From Aureobasidium sp. EXF-3400 (taxonomy: Eukaryota > Ascomycota > Dothideomycetes > Dothideales > Saccotheciaceae), in the NCBI GenBank assembly GCA_024195585.1, contig SWBL01000182.1, positions 1 through 64,000 of the forward strand: 64,000 nucleotides of DNA, given 5' to 3'. The translations under genes were made by a program, and so were the position numbers. Every line of letters starts with the position of its first letter. Position 1 is the first letter of the stretch. Of the stretch, positions 22,950 to 33,644 are shown one piece after another. Under the pieces are notes generated by a model. It saw only the letters and a program-made list of their open reading frames with translations. It did not search any database and was not told the origin of the DNA.

Positions 22950-23217
22950 GTTGTGTGAGGATTGGGTGTGAGACGGTTCAAAGGCGACGATGAATTGGCG
23001 ACGACGAGCTTGGCCGGATGTTCAAATGCCTTGTTCGGGATTGGATGCTCGCGTTGTCCGTGCACTCACTTCACTCGCGCGTCCACCACCAGACTACTCC
23101 TACTCCAGGATCGATTGTCTATTTGAATCAGAATTAAATTCCATACGAGAAACAGATATCTTGCATTACAATTCTTTGAGGAATCACAAGTCTTGAGCGA
23201 TAGTCGTTCCAGCCATC

Positions 23218-24120
23218 ATGAGTACAACAACAAGTTCACTGCGCAGCATCTTGCCGCAACTCGAAACGGCCCTCAAGTCTTTCCAATCATCTGATTCCAA
23301 GTTTCGCATTGTCAGAAGTATCAACCCTTCGGCTTCGAACCCGCCGTCTCCAAAGACTCTGTTCATTCTCGACTCCTCGTTCAATCCACCTTCAAAGGCC
23401 CACCTTGCTCTTGCTAGATCTGCTCTGCACTCTTCTTCCACCAAACAGCATCAATCTCCTTCTAGGCTGTTGCTTCTCTTCAGCACTCACAATGCTGACA
23501 AGGCTCCGTCTGCGGCTTCTTTTCCTCAACGTCTGGCTCTCATGACCATCTTTGCTGAGGATCTGCTCAAAGATCTTCAAAGTGTGGCCAACCACAAAGA
23601 CTATGTTCTTCCAGCAGTCGATATTGGCTTAACCACCGCTCCTTACTACACCGATAAGAGCTTGGCCATCTCGAAAGAAGGCGCTGAGCATTATCCAGAC
23701 TCTCCCAAGCACGTGCATCTTTTGGGCTTTGACACTATCACTCGCTTCTTCGCTGCAAAGTATTATCCCAACTTTAATCCGCCATTCTCGGCACTCAACC
23801 CTTACTTCGATGAGGGACACCGACTGCGTGTGACTCTACGACCTTCTGATGAGTATGGCACGGTCGAATCGCAACAAGAATTCATTGATTCGTTAGCCAG
23901 GGGTGACATGGAATCTGACGGAGGCAAACGGGAGTGGGCTTCCCAGATTGAAGTCGTACATGCAGAAGAAGGCGTCGGTGTAAGTAGCACGAGGGTCAGA
24001 AAGGCAGCCAAGCAACAAGACTGGGATGAGGTCAAACAGCTTTGCACGGAGGGAGTTGCAAAGGCTGTGAAGGAGGACACCATCTACGAGACCGATGACA
24101 GAGGTGCCAAAATGGCCTAA
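23218..24120 (+). CDS. POF1-like nicotinamide mononucleotide adenylyltransferase
   Basis: Intronless, 300 residues. Nucleotidyltransferase of the Pof1/NMNAT family, which joins NMN and ATP to make NAD; yeast Pof1 is also linked to protein quality control. Seen: the nucleotide-binding SFNPPSKAH (54-62, the GxxxPxH/HxGH-type signature), LGFDTITRFF in the middle and the C-terminal SSTRVR (256-261, the ISSTxxR motif that contacts ATP phosphates). Length and order fit the family. The start at 23218 is the first ATG after a short leader. Confidence 0.85.
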   Translation: MSTTTSSLRSILPQLETALKSFQSSDSKFRIVRSINPSASNPPSPKTLFILDSSFNPPSKAHLALARSALHSSSTKQHQSPSRLLLLFSTHNADKAPSAASFPQRLALMTIFAEDLLKDLQSVANHKDYVLPAVDIGLTTAPYYTDKSLAISKEGAEHYPDSPKHVHLLGFDTITRFFAAKYYPNFNPPFSALNPYFDEGHRLRVTLRPSDEYGTVESQQEFIDSLARGDMESDGGKREWASQIEVVHAEEGVGVSSTRVRKAAKQQDWDEVKQLCTEGVAKAVKEDTIYETDDRGAKMA

Positions 24121-24440
24121 ACATAAAGCACTCACAATCAACAAGGGCGTGTTCGAGTGGATTTTGAGGCTGTCCTTTTGAATTTCTCCCGATATATGCC
24201 GTGGGTCATTTCGAAATATCTACACCATTGTTTGGCGTGTGTAAGGACGAGTCGAGTTGACTCCCGCGTGATGCTTCGCGCATATATGTACCGTGACAGC
24301 CAATGCGAGCGGGAGTCCAGCCTTGTGATTCGTATGTTCATGTCCTTGATACCATTTACAGAGGAGGGCTGAGGAAAGAGCGAGTCCAGGCGCATCAATG
24401 TCGAGGCTTCTCGAGCTCGATGGCCAGAGTAATTGGTTGC
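24121..24440. other. Convergent 3' spacer
   Basis: 320 bp between the stops of convergent POF1-like and dynein light-chain genes; I see nothing beyond 3'-UTR sequence. Confidence 0.5.
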
Positions 24441-25004
24441 TCAGTTGGCCACCCACATGACGCAGACGACGACGTCCATGCCCTTGGCCTCACCGCCTTC
24501 GTACTTGTAGTTCCAGATACCGTCCTTCTCGGTGTTCCAGTATGCGCCAGTGGCAGAGTGCATACCACGGCGGCCGACAGTGGCGGTGGAGGGAGCTGTA
24601 GCGGCATCGGAGCCAGCAGGACGTGGGTCGGTCAAGTGTTGGATGATGGTGGAATTCACAGCGAACTTGTACTGGACCTCGCCCTTTGATTCGGAGATGA
24701 GAGCGGTCAGAATGGATTTCTGCAGAGCGTGTCAGAGATTGGATGATGCGGCAGTTGGAAGAGCGAGGCATACAATGATTTCGGAGTTCCATTGCTCGGT
24801 TTGAGCGTGGTTGTATGTGGTAGCGCTGCTGAAGGCGTTGTTGCAAGCCTGGCCAGTGTTAGTATGTATGACCTTCCAGTCTTGCGATCGGGGCGCATAC
24901 ATCGGCAGCGATCTGGCTGAGGCGGGTCTCGGTAACTGGCTAGAGAACAAAGTCAGTTGGGCAACGTCGCGGGCGCGATGGGCATGGCGTACGCAGGTGG
25001 ACAT
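24441..25004 (-). CDS. Tctex-1-type dynein light chain
   Basis: Light chain of cytoplasmic dynein that dimerises and binds the intermediate chain and cargo. Four exons run 25004-24993, 24939-24901, 24848-24774 and 24719-24441 (134 residues). Three are 12-75 nt and too short for routine ORF calling; all joins are phase 0. The protein starts MSTCPVTETRLSQIAADACN and continues TTYNHAQTEQWNSEIIKSIL then SESKGEVQYKFAVNSTIIQH, ending VVCVMWVAN. The N-terminal helices, the YKFAVNSTI strand and the C-terminal W.YKYEGGEAKGMDVVVCVMW strands are the Tctex-1 signature. An insert (DPRPAGSDAATAPSTATVGR, residues 81-100) lengthens one loop. Confidence 0.9.
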
Positions 25005-25807
25005 TGTGATGGCGATCGCAATTGTGACAGAGGTTGATTTAGAGCAGCGTGAAGAGGTTGATGAAGCTTTGAATAAGGCGCTGGGGTTTTTGATGTGAAA
25101 ACAGTGGTATGCGACAGTGATTTGAATTGGTGAGATTGGGTTTGTTTACTACTTGTGTGATGACCCCGGGGCCATCGCAGCCACGCAGCGGAACACTGCT
25201 GCCGGTCCGAGCGTCGCTGTTTCATGGCCTTCTGTTTGCCATGTGAAATCTGACTTTGGCTCAGTGACACCCTCGGAGACCGTGACATGAGCAAAATGCA
25301 TTCGCAGATTTATAGTAAATAGACGTGCTTGCGGTTTCACTGAACCATGTGTTCCGCAGTAAAATCGTTCACTCTGCCATTCATGTTGTGTACCAAACGT
25401 TCAAGCTGCGAGAACGTCTGGGGTTGAACAAGCATTCGAGCAACGATTGACTCTACGAACAATCGCGTAGAACGTGGCTGCCACCCAGTGTAGCAAAACT
25501 TCTGGCTTGAGCTAGGTCTAAGGTGAGCACCAGATAGATGAACATTGAGAGAAGATCGGTTGGCCTTTTGATATGGCGACCAAGAAAATCAGGCATGTCG
25601 CTCACAGAGAGGATCCTGACCAATCACGCGGCGCACGTGTCGATTCTCCGTCCAGCGTCATGTTCGAGCATTTCACTGCATCAATTGATCGTATCTTTTT
25701 TCTTTGCCAGTCGCTCTGAAACTCCAGCAACCCATTGACGATACCCTGCTGCACCATATTCGATTCCTGCCGCCAACCAGACCTCTCAATCGCCTCATAT
25801 CGCCATC
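25005..25807. promoter_or_regulatory. Divergent upstream region, dynein light chain / VTC1
   Basis: 803 bp between divergent starts. I see no gene and no strong motif other than a CACGTG near 25636 about 170 bp upstream of VTC1. In yeasts CACGTG is the core of the Pho4 site that controls VTC genes; its relevance here is inference. Confidence 0.45.
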
Positions 25808-26263
25808 ATGTCTTCGCAACCACTCCTCCAAACAGCACCTGGTACACAACCCCTCCTCGAAAGCTCTCCGCGACCCGACGACCTCGAATACTAACCCAAT
25901 TCCTTCACAGGCAAGCGCATCGCCCTGCCCACTCGCGTCGAGCCCAAGGTCTTCTTCGCCAACGAGCGTACTTTCCTCAGTTGGCTAAACTTCACCGTCA
26001 TCCTGGGCGGTCTCGCCGTCGGTCTCCTCAACTTCGGTGACAAGGTCGGCCAGATCTCTGCTGGTCTCTTCACCCTGGTCGCCATGGCCGCCATGATCTA
26101 CGCCCTGGTTACTTTCCACTGGAGAGCAAAGAGCATCCGTATGAGAGGTCAGAGCGGTTTCGACGACCGTTTCGGTCCTACTGTCCTGGCTATTGCCCTG
26201 CTGGCCGCTGTTATCGTCAACTTTGTCCTTCGTGTTACTGGAGCTGGTGGTGACCACAAGTGA
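25808..26263 (+). CDS. VTC1: Vacuolar transporter chaperone subunit 1 (VTC1)
   Basis: Small membrane subunit of the VTC polyphosphate polymerase, which makes polyphosphate from ATP and pushes it into the vacuole. Exons are 25808-25841 and 25911-26263 (128 residues, yeast 129) with a 69-nt intron; exon 1 gives [15 protein letters not shown]202-type domain: [19 protein letters not shown] followed by three hydrophobic spans (about 34-52, 63-79, 103-120). The NERTFL.W motif and the absence of an SPX domain identify VTC1 rather than VTC2-4. Confidence 0.95.
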
Positions 26264-26590
26264 GGGCTTTGACAGCCTGCGGAAGCAACCAAAACAACAA
26301 TTACCCCAATATAGACTGGCCAACGAGTTGCATTTTAGCCGTTGGCCCACCACCGCGCGGTCCCTGTGTATGATATCTACACGGAAGCTTTTCCAATCAA
26401 TCTTCGGCGTTAAGGAGCGGGTTTCTTGCGTGTATCAATCGAAAGGCAGAGTATAACCATGTACATAATCACACGACCGGGGCGTTGGATACCGTCCTTG
26501 GATAAAGTCATACTCTCTAATATTTTGTCATTTACTCGTCTCTATTATCTAGGAAGTTCGGTCAGGTCACGAAAAGAGCCAGAAAGCAGA
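26264..26590. other. Convergent 3' spacer
   Basis: 327 bp between VTC1 and desaturase stops. I see nothing. Confidence 0.5.
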
Positions 26591-27836
26591 TCAACTTTGG
26601 ATCTCTTCCTCCTTCCAAGCACCAACTTTTCTTCCGCCTTCCTTGCGCTTGACTCTGCACCACAGACCAACTTCCTTGTCCAAGATGAACTGCCAGATAA
26701 CACCAACCCAGCTACGGTGGTAAGGCAGATCCTGGTAGAATTCCTTGGCAATCTCGTTGACCTTCCAGAGTCTGGTCCAAGGGATGGCAGGGAAATCGTG
26801 ATGCTCGTTGTGCAGACCGACATTGTAGGTCAGGTAGTTGAGGGGTCCGTAGTATGAGAAAGTCTCAGGGACCGGGATACGCTGCTTCGGGTCGCGCGCC
26901 TGCTTGTTCTCAAGAGCGGCACGGTCGAAGACGTAGTGCTCGGCAATAAAGTGACCGGCCACAGGGTGCAGGGATCCGGCCAGGAAGCTGCTCAAGATGA
27001 AGTATCCGACAGCCTTGCCGCCCCACGATTGAATCAGGACGTAATCGAACAGCAGCTGAACAACAACGTTGAGTGCGTGAATCTTGGTCAGAGGGATCTG
27101 GTAAACCATCATGGGTCGTAGAGCGTAGAACAGGATCTGGAATGTGCAGAAGAAGGCTTTGCCGGCAATGGAGTCGAGGAAAAAGGCTTCAAAAGCGGTA
27201 GGCAAGTCGGTATCGAGGCCATCAACACCGAGCGATTTGTGGTGGGTCAAGTGGTAGGGCTAGGAAGAAGTCAGTGCTTGTTGGAAATCGGGCATACGAG
27301 AAGACGTACTCTGAAAGAGGCCGAGTAGGGAATGCCGATTGGCAAGTTGGCGACGATAGCGAGAAGGCGGTTTGCAAGACCAGATTTGAATGCAAGGTTG
27401 TGCGAGATCTCGTGAATGGCCAGGAAGAGGTTCTGGTTGGCAGTGGCACCAATGATGTACGCCGTGAGCCAGAAACGCCAGGACCAGAAAGGAGTGTTGC
27501 TGAGAAGGTATGCACAGGTGCATTGAAGGCCTACCACGGCGAGGACAAGGGGAATCGTCAAGGGCTCGGGTCCACACAGTTTGAGAACCTGTAGATGACG
27601 AGTCAGCTTGATCCGGCAGGTTGCTGTTCAGGAGTAGCGACTACCTCGGGGTGTGCCTTGATAATGGCCATGCGACGAGAACGGTGAGGCTCCTCAGTAT
27701 AAGACCAAAAGAATTGGTCATCCTGTTCCTCCTGCTTTATCGGTGCCGGGTGGCTGGAGCTCTTCATGTTGGCACGGAGAGTAGGCGACTGCTCGCCCGC
27801 GAGCGTCGTGGTGGTAGCCATTGTGCTGGAGGCCAT
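26591..27836 (-). CDS. Sphingolipid delta-4 desaturase (DES1 family)
   Basis: ER membrane di-iron enzyme that puts the 4,5-trans double bond into dihydroceramide, the first committed step to fungal glucosylceramide. Exons run 27836-27645, 27588-27310 and 27259-26591 (379 residues); introns are 56 and 50 nt. The frame is open upstream of 27836 through non-ATG codons; MASSTMATTTT is the first Met. Three histidine boxes: HEISH (123-127), HLTHH (160-164) and HNEHH (307-311). The N-terminal lipid-desaturase motif is present (DQFFWSYTEEPHRSRRMAII). Hydrophobic spans flank the boxes. HPEVLKLCGPEP is typical of the DES family. Confidence 0.94.
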
Positions 27837-28703
27837 GGTTGAAACGACAAGAACGAGTGGATTGGTCGATGGCACGAGAAATCAAACACGAAGCATCTTT
27901 CGACTTTTAATAACCGACAGTGCTCCGCCTCGCTCACCCTTGTGGAGAAGGGACCCCGTACGCGTAAAGTTCCACCTTGTCAAGGAGAATCTCCTGAGAT
28001 CACCCGGTCGAGACCCGCCCATTCGCCTCTGAACTCTAATGCATGTCAGGGGTATGACCCTGCTCCCATCGTATGTTGTACGTAGTACCGCCATACACCA
28101 ATCAATTTTGTTCTAAAGGCTGCAGACATGTGAATGAGCTAGCGGAATGATATTCATGAAGTCCCGGTCTAATTTGTGGCATTGGTTCGGCGGCGAGGGA
28201 CATAATACAACAGAGCGTGTGTGGACGCGCTTGAGACGTGCTTCTGACATCGTCTTCTGCAACCATTCAACGAAAAGAAGTTGCAAAACTTCATCATACA
28301 ATTGGTGGCCCCTTCGTCACCAAAAAAGATGTCAGTTTCTATATACTATGATGTTTTTTCTCCAATCTACCAAACAATGTCAGTATCCAACCAGATAGAC
28401 GTTGGCAAACCAGCATGAGACGTTGAGAACATGTATGACTTGGCAGACGTGCCAATCAACTCAGGGACCTCTCAAAGGCACGCAATCATCTCGACAACCA
28501 AAAACTACACTTTTTGACTTTGTGACTGATCAAGCGTTAAAGTACACAGAGATATCAGAAAAACGCGTGCGACTGGTCCTTCCGTGACGCCCTAATACAG
28601 GCAGCTGCTTCGCTCTATTTGAACATCAACAAGCATGCATATCCAACAACGACAGGACGAATAATATATTGGTCTGGCCTACAGCTCGTGAGAACGCGCC
28701 GTC
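27837..28703. promoter_or_regulatory. Divergent upstream region, desaturase / FIG4
   Basis: 867 bp between divergent starts. It contains only short, unconvincing frames. I see no gene or clear repeat. Confidence 0.45.
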
Positions 28704-31700
28704 ATGGCAAGCATTATGCCAAAAGTTGTCGACGAAGGACTTGACGCAACAGATCCCGAAACCTTCCCATCTGCAAAAGGCCTGCACAGTCATGAGCCAG
28801 CGCATGACAACGAATCATGCCAGTTCGACGCATCAGGGGCACAGGATGATCTGGAAACTTCAGGCATCACTGCTGTAGACCATGTTGACAAAGACGAAGA
28901 TGGGCTCGGGAAGGCGGAGGTCACATCAATGCTAAACCTCGACGGAGTGGCAACAAAGGATGCGCCCACAGAAGACCTCGAGCCTGTTACATCCGACTTC
29001 GAGTCTGTTAACAAGAGTGTCAACGAGCAACCAAAGAAAATTCCCGAGAACCCGGATCAGCAACAACCATCTCTCCACAGAATGCACAAGTTCACATTGT
29101 ACGAGACGAATGCTCGATATTGGATAACTGGTTCGGATATTACGGATAAGTATTACAAGCTGTTGAAGATCGACCGCACCGCACCTCCGGGTCAATTATC
29201 TGTCTTCGAGGACGAGATTGTGTATAGTAAACAGGAGGTTACACAACTTCTCACGACGATCGACGATGGAAACAAGGCTACTGGAGGACTGCGTGTGAAA
29301 TGTAGTTTCTGGGGCATTCTGGGCTTCATCAGATTCACCGACTCGTACTACGTCTTGCTCATAACCAAGCGACAGCAGGTGGCGATGGTTGGCGGCCACT
29401 ACATCTACCAGGTTGACGGCACTGAGCTGTTTCCCTTGACTGTTAGTGCTGGCTCTCGTTTTGCTCGAGAACGAAATGCAGAAGAAGGTCGCTTTTTGGG
29501 CATTCTGAACAACCTCGATCTCACACGCTCCTTCTACTTTAGTTACTCATACGATATCACTCGCACACTGCAGTACAACATCACCCGACAGCGAAACGCA
29601 CTCAACCAAGGAATCCAACAGCCCGGTCGTGATTATGACGAGATGTTTGTGTGGAACCAACACCTTCTAACCCCGGCAATAAAACATCTAAAGAACGCTT
29701 TCGACTGGTGTCTACCGATCATCCATGGTTTCATCGACCAGTCATCTCTCGACGTGTTTGGACGCACCATCTATATCACTATCATTGGGCGGCGATCACG
29801 CTTTTTTGCTGGTGCACGTTTCCTCAAGCGTGGAGCCAACGACCTGGGATTCGTCGCCAATGATGTAGAAACCGAGCAGATAGTGTCGGAGATGCTCACA
29901 ACCTCATTTCACGCTCCTGGGCCTAAGATGTTCTCGAATCCCAATTACACCTCATACGTCCACCACAGAGGCAGTATTCCCCTCTACTGGACTCAGGACA
30001 ATAGCGGTGTCACCCCAAAACCAGACATCGACGTCAACATGACAGATCCATTTTATCAGCCGGCGGCGATGCATTTTGACAACCTCTTCAAACGCTACGG
30101 GTGTCCGATCTATGTCTTGAACCTAATTAAGTCTCGCGAGAGGACAGCGCGAGAGTCAAAGCTCCTTACAGAGTTCCAGAATGCTCTGGAGTACCTCAAC
30201 CAGTTCTTGCCGGACGACAAAAAGATACAGTACAAGGCTTTCGACATGAGTCGAGCCGCGAAGACAAGAGGTGGAGACGTTATCGGTACGCTTGAGGTGA
30301 TTGCAGAGGAGATCATGCAGCAGACCGGATTCTTCCATAACGGAGAGTCAGAAGACGGCTTCTCTCAAGTACAGAATGGCGTGGCTCGAACAAACTGTAT
30401 AGACTGTCTGGACCGCACCAACGCTGCCCAGTTTGTCATCGGTAAGCGTGCTCTTGGACATCAACTACGAGCACTAGGCGTGATACCGACTGCGGATATG
30501 GAGTATGACTCTGACGCGGTGAACGTGTTTACACACATGTTCCACGACCACGGCGATACCATAGCCATCCAATACGGCGGATCTCATTTGGTCAACACCA
30601 TGGCCACATACAGAAAGATCAATCACTGGCACAGTCAATCGAGAGATATGGTGGAAAGCTTCAAAAGATATTACCACAACTCGTTCCTCGACTCCCAACG
30701 GCAGGAGGCATACAACCTGTTCCTCGGCAACTACATATGGGCACAAGGTCAACCCATGCTATGGGATCTGTCTACAGATTACTATCTGCATCATACAGAT
30801 CCAAAGAAATGGCTGGATCGTCCCCGCAAGGATTACATCAATTGGTTCACGCCAGAACATCTTGAGCGACGAACCTTGCCGCCAACAGCCCACCGCAGTC
30901 AAAGTACAAAGCAAAGCCAGCGTCCGGCAGAATACGACGACTATTGGCTGGAGTACTACAGACCTCTCGCAGTGTCATCGTTCGTCAAAGTCTACTCCTA
31001 CAAGATGAACACAAACCATCGTTTCCTGCCCGAGAGGCCAAGCAAAGACACAAAGTACGATTTCAGTCCATTCACACCTCGCATAGACCTCAGAAACTCG
31101 CCCGAATCGCCAGAAAAGAAGCCGCCGCGCAAAGGCGTGACTATCGTGGACCCGCAAAGCGATAATGAGGCGGGACATCAGCAACCAGGCAAGAGCGCTG
31201 CAGTAACAACGATTCCTGAGAGTATCCTGCGCGACACAACAGCCGAGCGTTCTTCAGTGGATCCGGAAAATCAGAAGTCGGTGAAGATTGCGGATAAGGC
31301 TGCCATCACACAAATGACTTTGAACCGCATCTATGATCACTCGCTCAACCCTTCTGTCACAGCTGAAGAGACGAACGAATACGAACGATATATCTCACAC
31401 CCGACCAAGATCCCATTGGTCGTGTCGACTGAGCTGCCACCGGAGACCACGCTCAATCTGGATTTTGTAGACTATGTCAACAGTGGCAAAGCAGGTGTTG
31501 ATTCTAGCGATGAAGGTGGTAATGGTGTACTCGAGCCCAGCGATGAGGATTTGGCCGAGTTTAGCGATTTCTTGACGGTTAGAGAAGATCCATTGACTGT
31601 TTGGGAAGAAGATGGAGGAAAGAAGAGATACAAGGCGTATCGGCAGTGGCTCAAGGGCAAGAGTTTGTTCAAGCAGAGTAAGGTGGACCCAGAGTACCGG

Positions 31701-31706
31701 CCGTGA
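28704..31706 (+). CDS. FIG4: FIG4-type polyphosphoinositide phosphatase (SAC domain)
   Basis: Intronless, 1,000 residues. SAC-family phosphatase acting on PI(3,5)P2 at the vacuole and required with Vac14 and Fab1 for its turnover and synthesis. The first 125 residues are a disordered acidic extension. The SAC fold starts near HKFTLYETNARYWITGSD and contains RFLGILNNLDLTRSFYFSYS. The catalytic CX5R motif is RTNCIDCLDRTN with C565. The C-terminal part holds the FIG4-specific WDLSTDYYLHH block and the EYYRPLAVSSF region. The C-terminal 200 residues are charged and disordered. FIG4 fits better than SAC1 because there are no C-terminal transmembrane helices. Confidence 0.93.
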   Translation: MASIMPKVVDEGLDATDPETFPSAKGLHSHEPAHDNESCQFDASGAQDDLETSGITAVDHVDKDEDGLGKAEVTSMLNLDGVATKDAPTEDLEPVTSDFESVNKSVNEQPKKIPENPDQQQPSLHRMHKFTLYETNARYWITGSDITDKYYKLLKIDRTAPPGQLSVFEDEIVYSKQEVTQLLTTIDDGNKATGGLRVKCSFWGILGFIRFTDSYYVLLITKRQQVAMVGGHYIYQVDGTELFPLTVSAGSRFARERNAEEGRFLGILNNLDLTRSFYFSYSYDITRTLQYNITRQRNALNQGIQQPGRDYDEMFVWNQHLLTPAIKHLKNAFDWCLPIIHGFIDQSSLDVFGRTIYITIIGRRSRFFAGARFLKRGANDLGFVANDVETEQIVSEMLTTSFHAPGPKMFSNPNYTSYVHHRGSIPLYWTQDNSGVTPKPDIDVNMTDPFYQPAAMHFDNLFKRYGCPIYVLNLIKSRERTARESKLLTEFQNALEYLNQFLPDDKKIQYKAFDMSRAAKTRGGDVIGTLEVIAEEIMQQTGFFHNGESEDGFSQVQNGVARTNCIDCLDRTNAAQFVIGKRALGHQLRALGVIPTADMEYDSDAVNVFTHMFHDHGDTIAIQYGGSHLVNTMATYRKINHWHSQSRDMVESFKRYYHNSFLDSQRQEAYNLFLGNYIWAQGQPMLWDLSTDYYLHHTDPKKWLDRPRKDYINWFTPEHLERRTLPPTAHRSQSTKQSQRPAEYDDYWLEYYRPLAVSSFVKVYSYKMNTNHRFLPERPSKDTKYDFSPFTPRIDLRNSPESPEKKPPRKGVTIVDPQSDNEAGHQQPGKSAAVTTIPESILRDTTAERSSVDPENQKSVKIADKAAITQMTLNRIYDHSLNPSVTAEETNEYERYISHPTKIPLVVSTELPPETTLNLDFVDYVNSGKAGVDSSDEGGNGVLEPSDEDLAEFSDFLTVREDPLTVWEEDGGKKRYKAYRQWLKGKSLFKQSKVDPEYRP

Positions 31707-31918
31707 GATTCGGAAACTTGTAATTCAGTGTATCTGATGTGTAGAATCAACTATGCAACAACCACTTCTGTCCTCGATTTGAATGAAAGAAAACACAAAT
31801 CGCAACCATGAATACCTTGCTACTGCCTATTAATCAGATCCATTCTCATATCCTCCAAGTGAAATCATCATCTCAAACCGCGATTGAGATCTCAAGTCAA
31901 CGAAGGTAGGAAATCAAA

Positions 31919-33084
31919 CTACTCAAAGTTGTTGTTCTGGTAAGACTGGCGTGCGATGAGGGGTGAGGGATACTCCTTGACCACCGGCGAACCAACCACA
32001 GAATCGACGTATCGCTGTCTAGCAGGCTCGGTCTCAACTCCAGGGGTCACTGGGTTTGTCAAAGCCGCATTGAACATGTCGAGACGGAAAGAAGAGTCGT
32101 GAGCAGAGGGAGGTGTGACGCGAGTATTGCCATAAGCACTTTCTGGTTTGACCGATGCGAACGAGTTGAAGACGTCAGCACGAGGGAGTGAGTTGTAGCC
32201 GTGGAAGGGGGTAGAAAGGTGGTTGTTCTTGACGTGTTCGGGCTTGAAGTTGTCGTTGCGTTCGTGGACATAGGGACTAGAAGTGTTTGCGTGGCCGTAG
32301 GTGCGGAAGTTGGCAAGATGAGTTGGAGCGTGTTGGTCGCTTCCATAGCCATAGTCTCTAGGCTTCGGATCAATTTCCATCTTGCTAGGACCGAGGTGTG
32401 GAGCTGTGTGTTGGGAGGAAGGAGAAGAGACGTTTCCAGGCTTGACAGCGCCTTCCATGTCCATGCGAGTGACCTGGTTCTGCAGATCGACACGAGACTC
32501 GTTGGCTTCACTCTTGAAGTAGGAGACACCGCCACTTCCACGGGTTCCAGCGTCGACCTTGCCTTCCTCCTCCTGCTCATCAACATCCTCTTCCTTCTTA
32601 CCCCAGAATCCATCGTCTTCGTTCTTGATCATTGCACCATCTTCATCCTTGATCAAAGTACCGTCTTCATTCTTGATCATCAATCCCTCCTCCCGCTTGA
32701 TGCGCATCAAGCGTGCCTGAAGACGTTGCATCAATGGCACATCATCCAGAGCTTCATCGTCATCATCTTCACCGTCATGGTTGTACAGCTTGTCCTTGGC
32801 CTTAAAAGGGTTGAGTCGACGCTTGCGGTCCTTTTCTCTGAAGCCTTCTCTGTTGGACTCTGCTTCGAGGGCTTGACGGAGACGCATCAAGCGCATGCGA
32901 GCAGCTGGAGCCTTGATTTGGAAGTAGGAAGCAACCTCATGGAAGTCGACCTGGGATATGGTCAGCAAGGGAGTCATAGTGGGTAAGGCGTGGTCATGTG
33001 AGAACATACCGTGCTGAAGTTCGAGTGCTTGAAGCAGATGTACAAGAATCGCAAGTTGAGTTCTGTGTCGATCTTTGCAGGCAT
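31919..33084 (-). CDS. Myb-like DNA-binding protein with periodic psi-KxE (SUMO-type) array
   Basis: Exons run 33084-33010 and 32950-31919 (368 residues); the 59-nt intron splits the N-terminal domain. Joined, residues 1-55 read MPAKIDTELNLRFLYICFKH, then SNFSTVDFHEVASYFQIKAP and AARMRLMRLRQAL. This resembles the small Myb/HTH-type domain common in filamentous fungal proteins (FLYxC..., DF..VA...., KAPAARMR..RL). The remainder is disordered and acidic. Residues 107-138 hold four motifs IKRE, IKNE, IKDE and IKNE with lysines exactly 8 apart (K110, K118, K126, K134), each followed by an acidic residue. Further FKSE, FKPE and VKPE motifs lie downstream. A nuclear, SUMO-regulated regulator is a reasonable inference, not shown. 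Confidence 0.75.
32612..32707 (-). repeat. 24-bp coding repeat giving an 8-residue IKxEDG unit
   Basis: Four successive units in the Myb-like gene (MRIKREEG, LMIKNEDG, TLIKDEDG, AMIKNEDD). Nucleotide copies are diverged at third positions, so the protein period rather than the DNA seems to be conserved. Confidence 0.75.
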
Positions 33085-33644
33085 CTTGTTGGTGATCAGT
33101 CTTGGATTATGATTCTGAGTACGAAGTATCGATGACGGTTCTAGTGTTTCAATCACAGAGCCTGGTTCGGCCGCCTTAAGTAGATAACCGACTGCTAGAT
33201 CGACTCAGGAAAGGACTTTCAGGGTGTGAGTTCCTTGTCTGGTGAACAATGGAACAGCGGGTCAACGAGGTTGCACAAATTTTAAGAGATCATACTTGAC
33301 CGCTTTGTACCAAGTAAAGGAGGTCTAGCAAGCCCATCTGGACTTTCCTTAGACACAATGGAGATGCTGCCCAAATCTTCTTGCATTGCCAACAAACATG
33401 GCCATCTTGCAAAGCAGAACAAGAAGCTACGGTGAAGAGCACAAAGATGGAGGCGGCATTTTGTTCCAAACATCATCCTTTGACACAATGCCCTTCGTGG
33501 TCTGTAATTGTGTACATGGTAGTGCCTAGATATCTGTGTAGAGCGTAACGCGATCCAGAAGCAGTACATGTTACTGCGTGTAGACAGCAAACGCAATCAG
33601 GCCAGCCTGTTTGTATTGCGAAAGCCTCCCAGATCACCAGGCTG
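33085..33644. other. Spacer between Myb-like and EXO84 genes
   Basis: 560 bp between two minus-strand genes: promoter of the Myb-like gene and 3' end of EXO84. I see no other feature. Confidence 0.5.
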
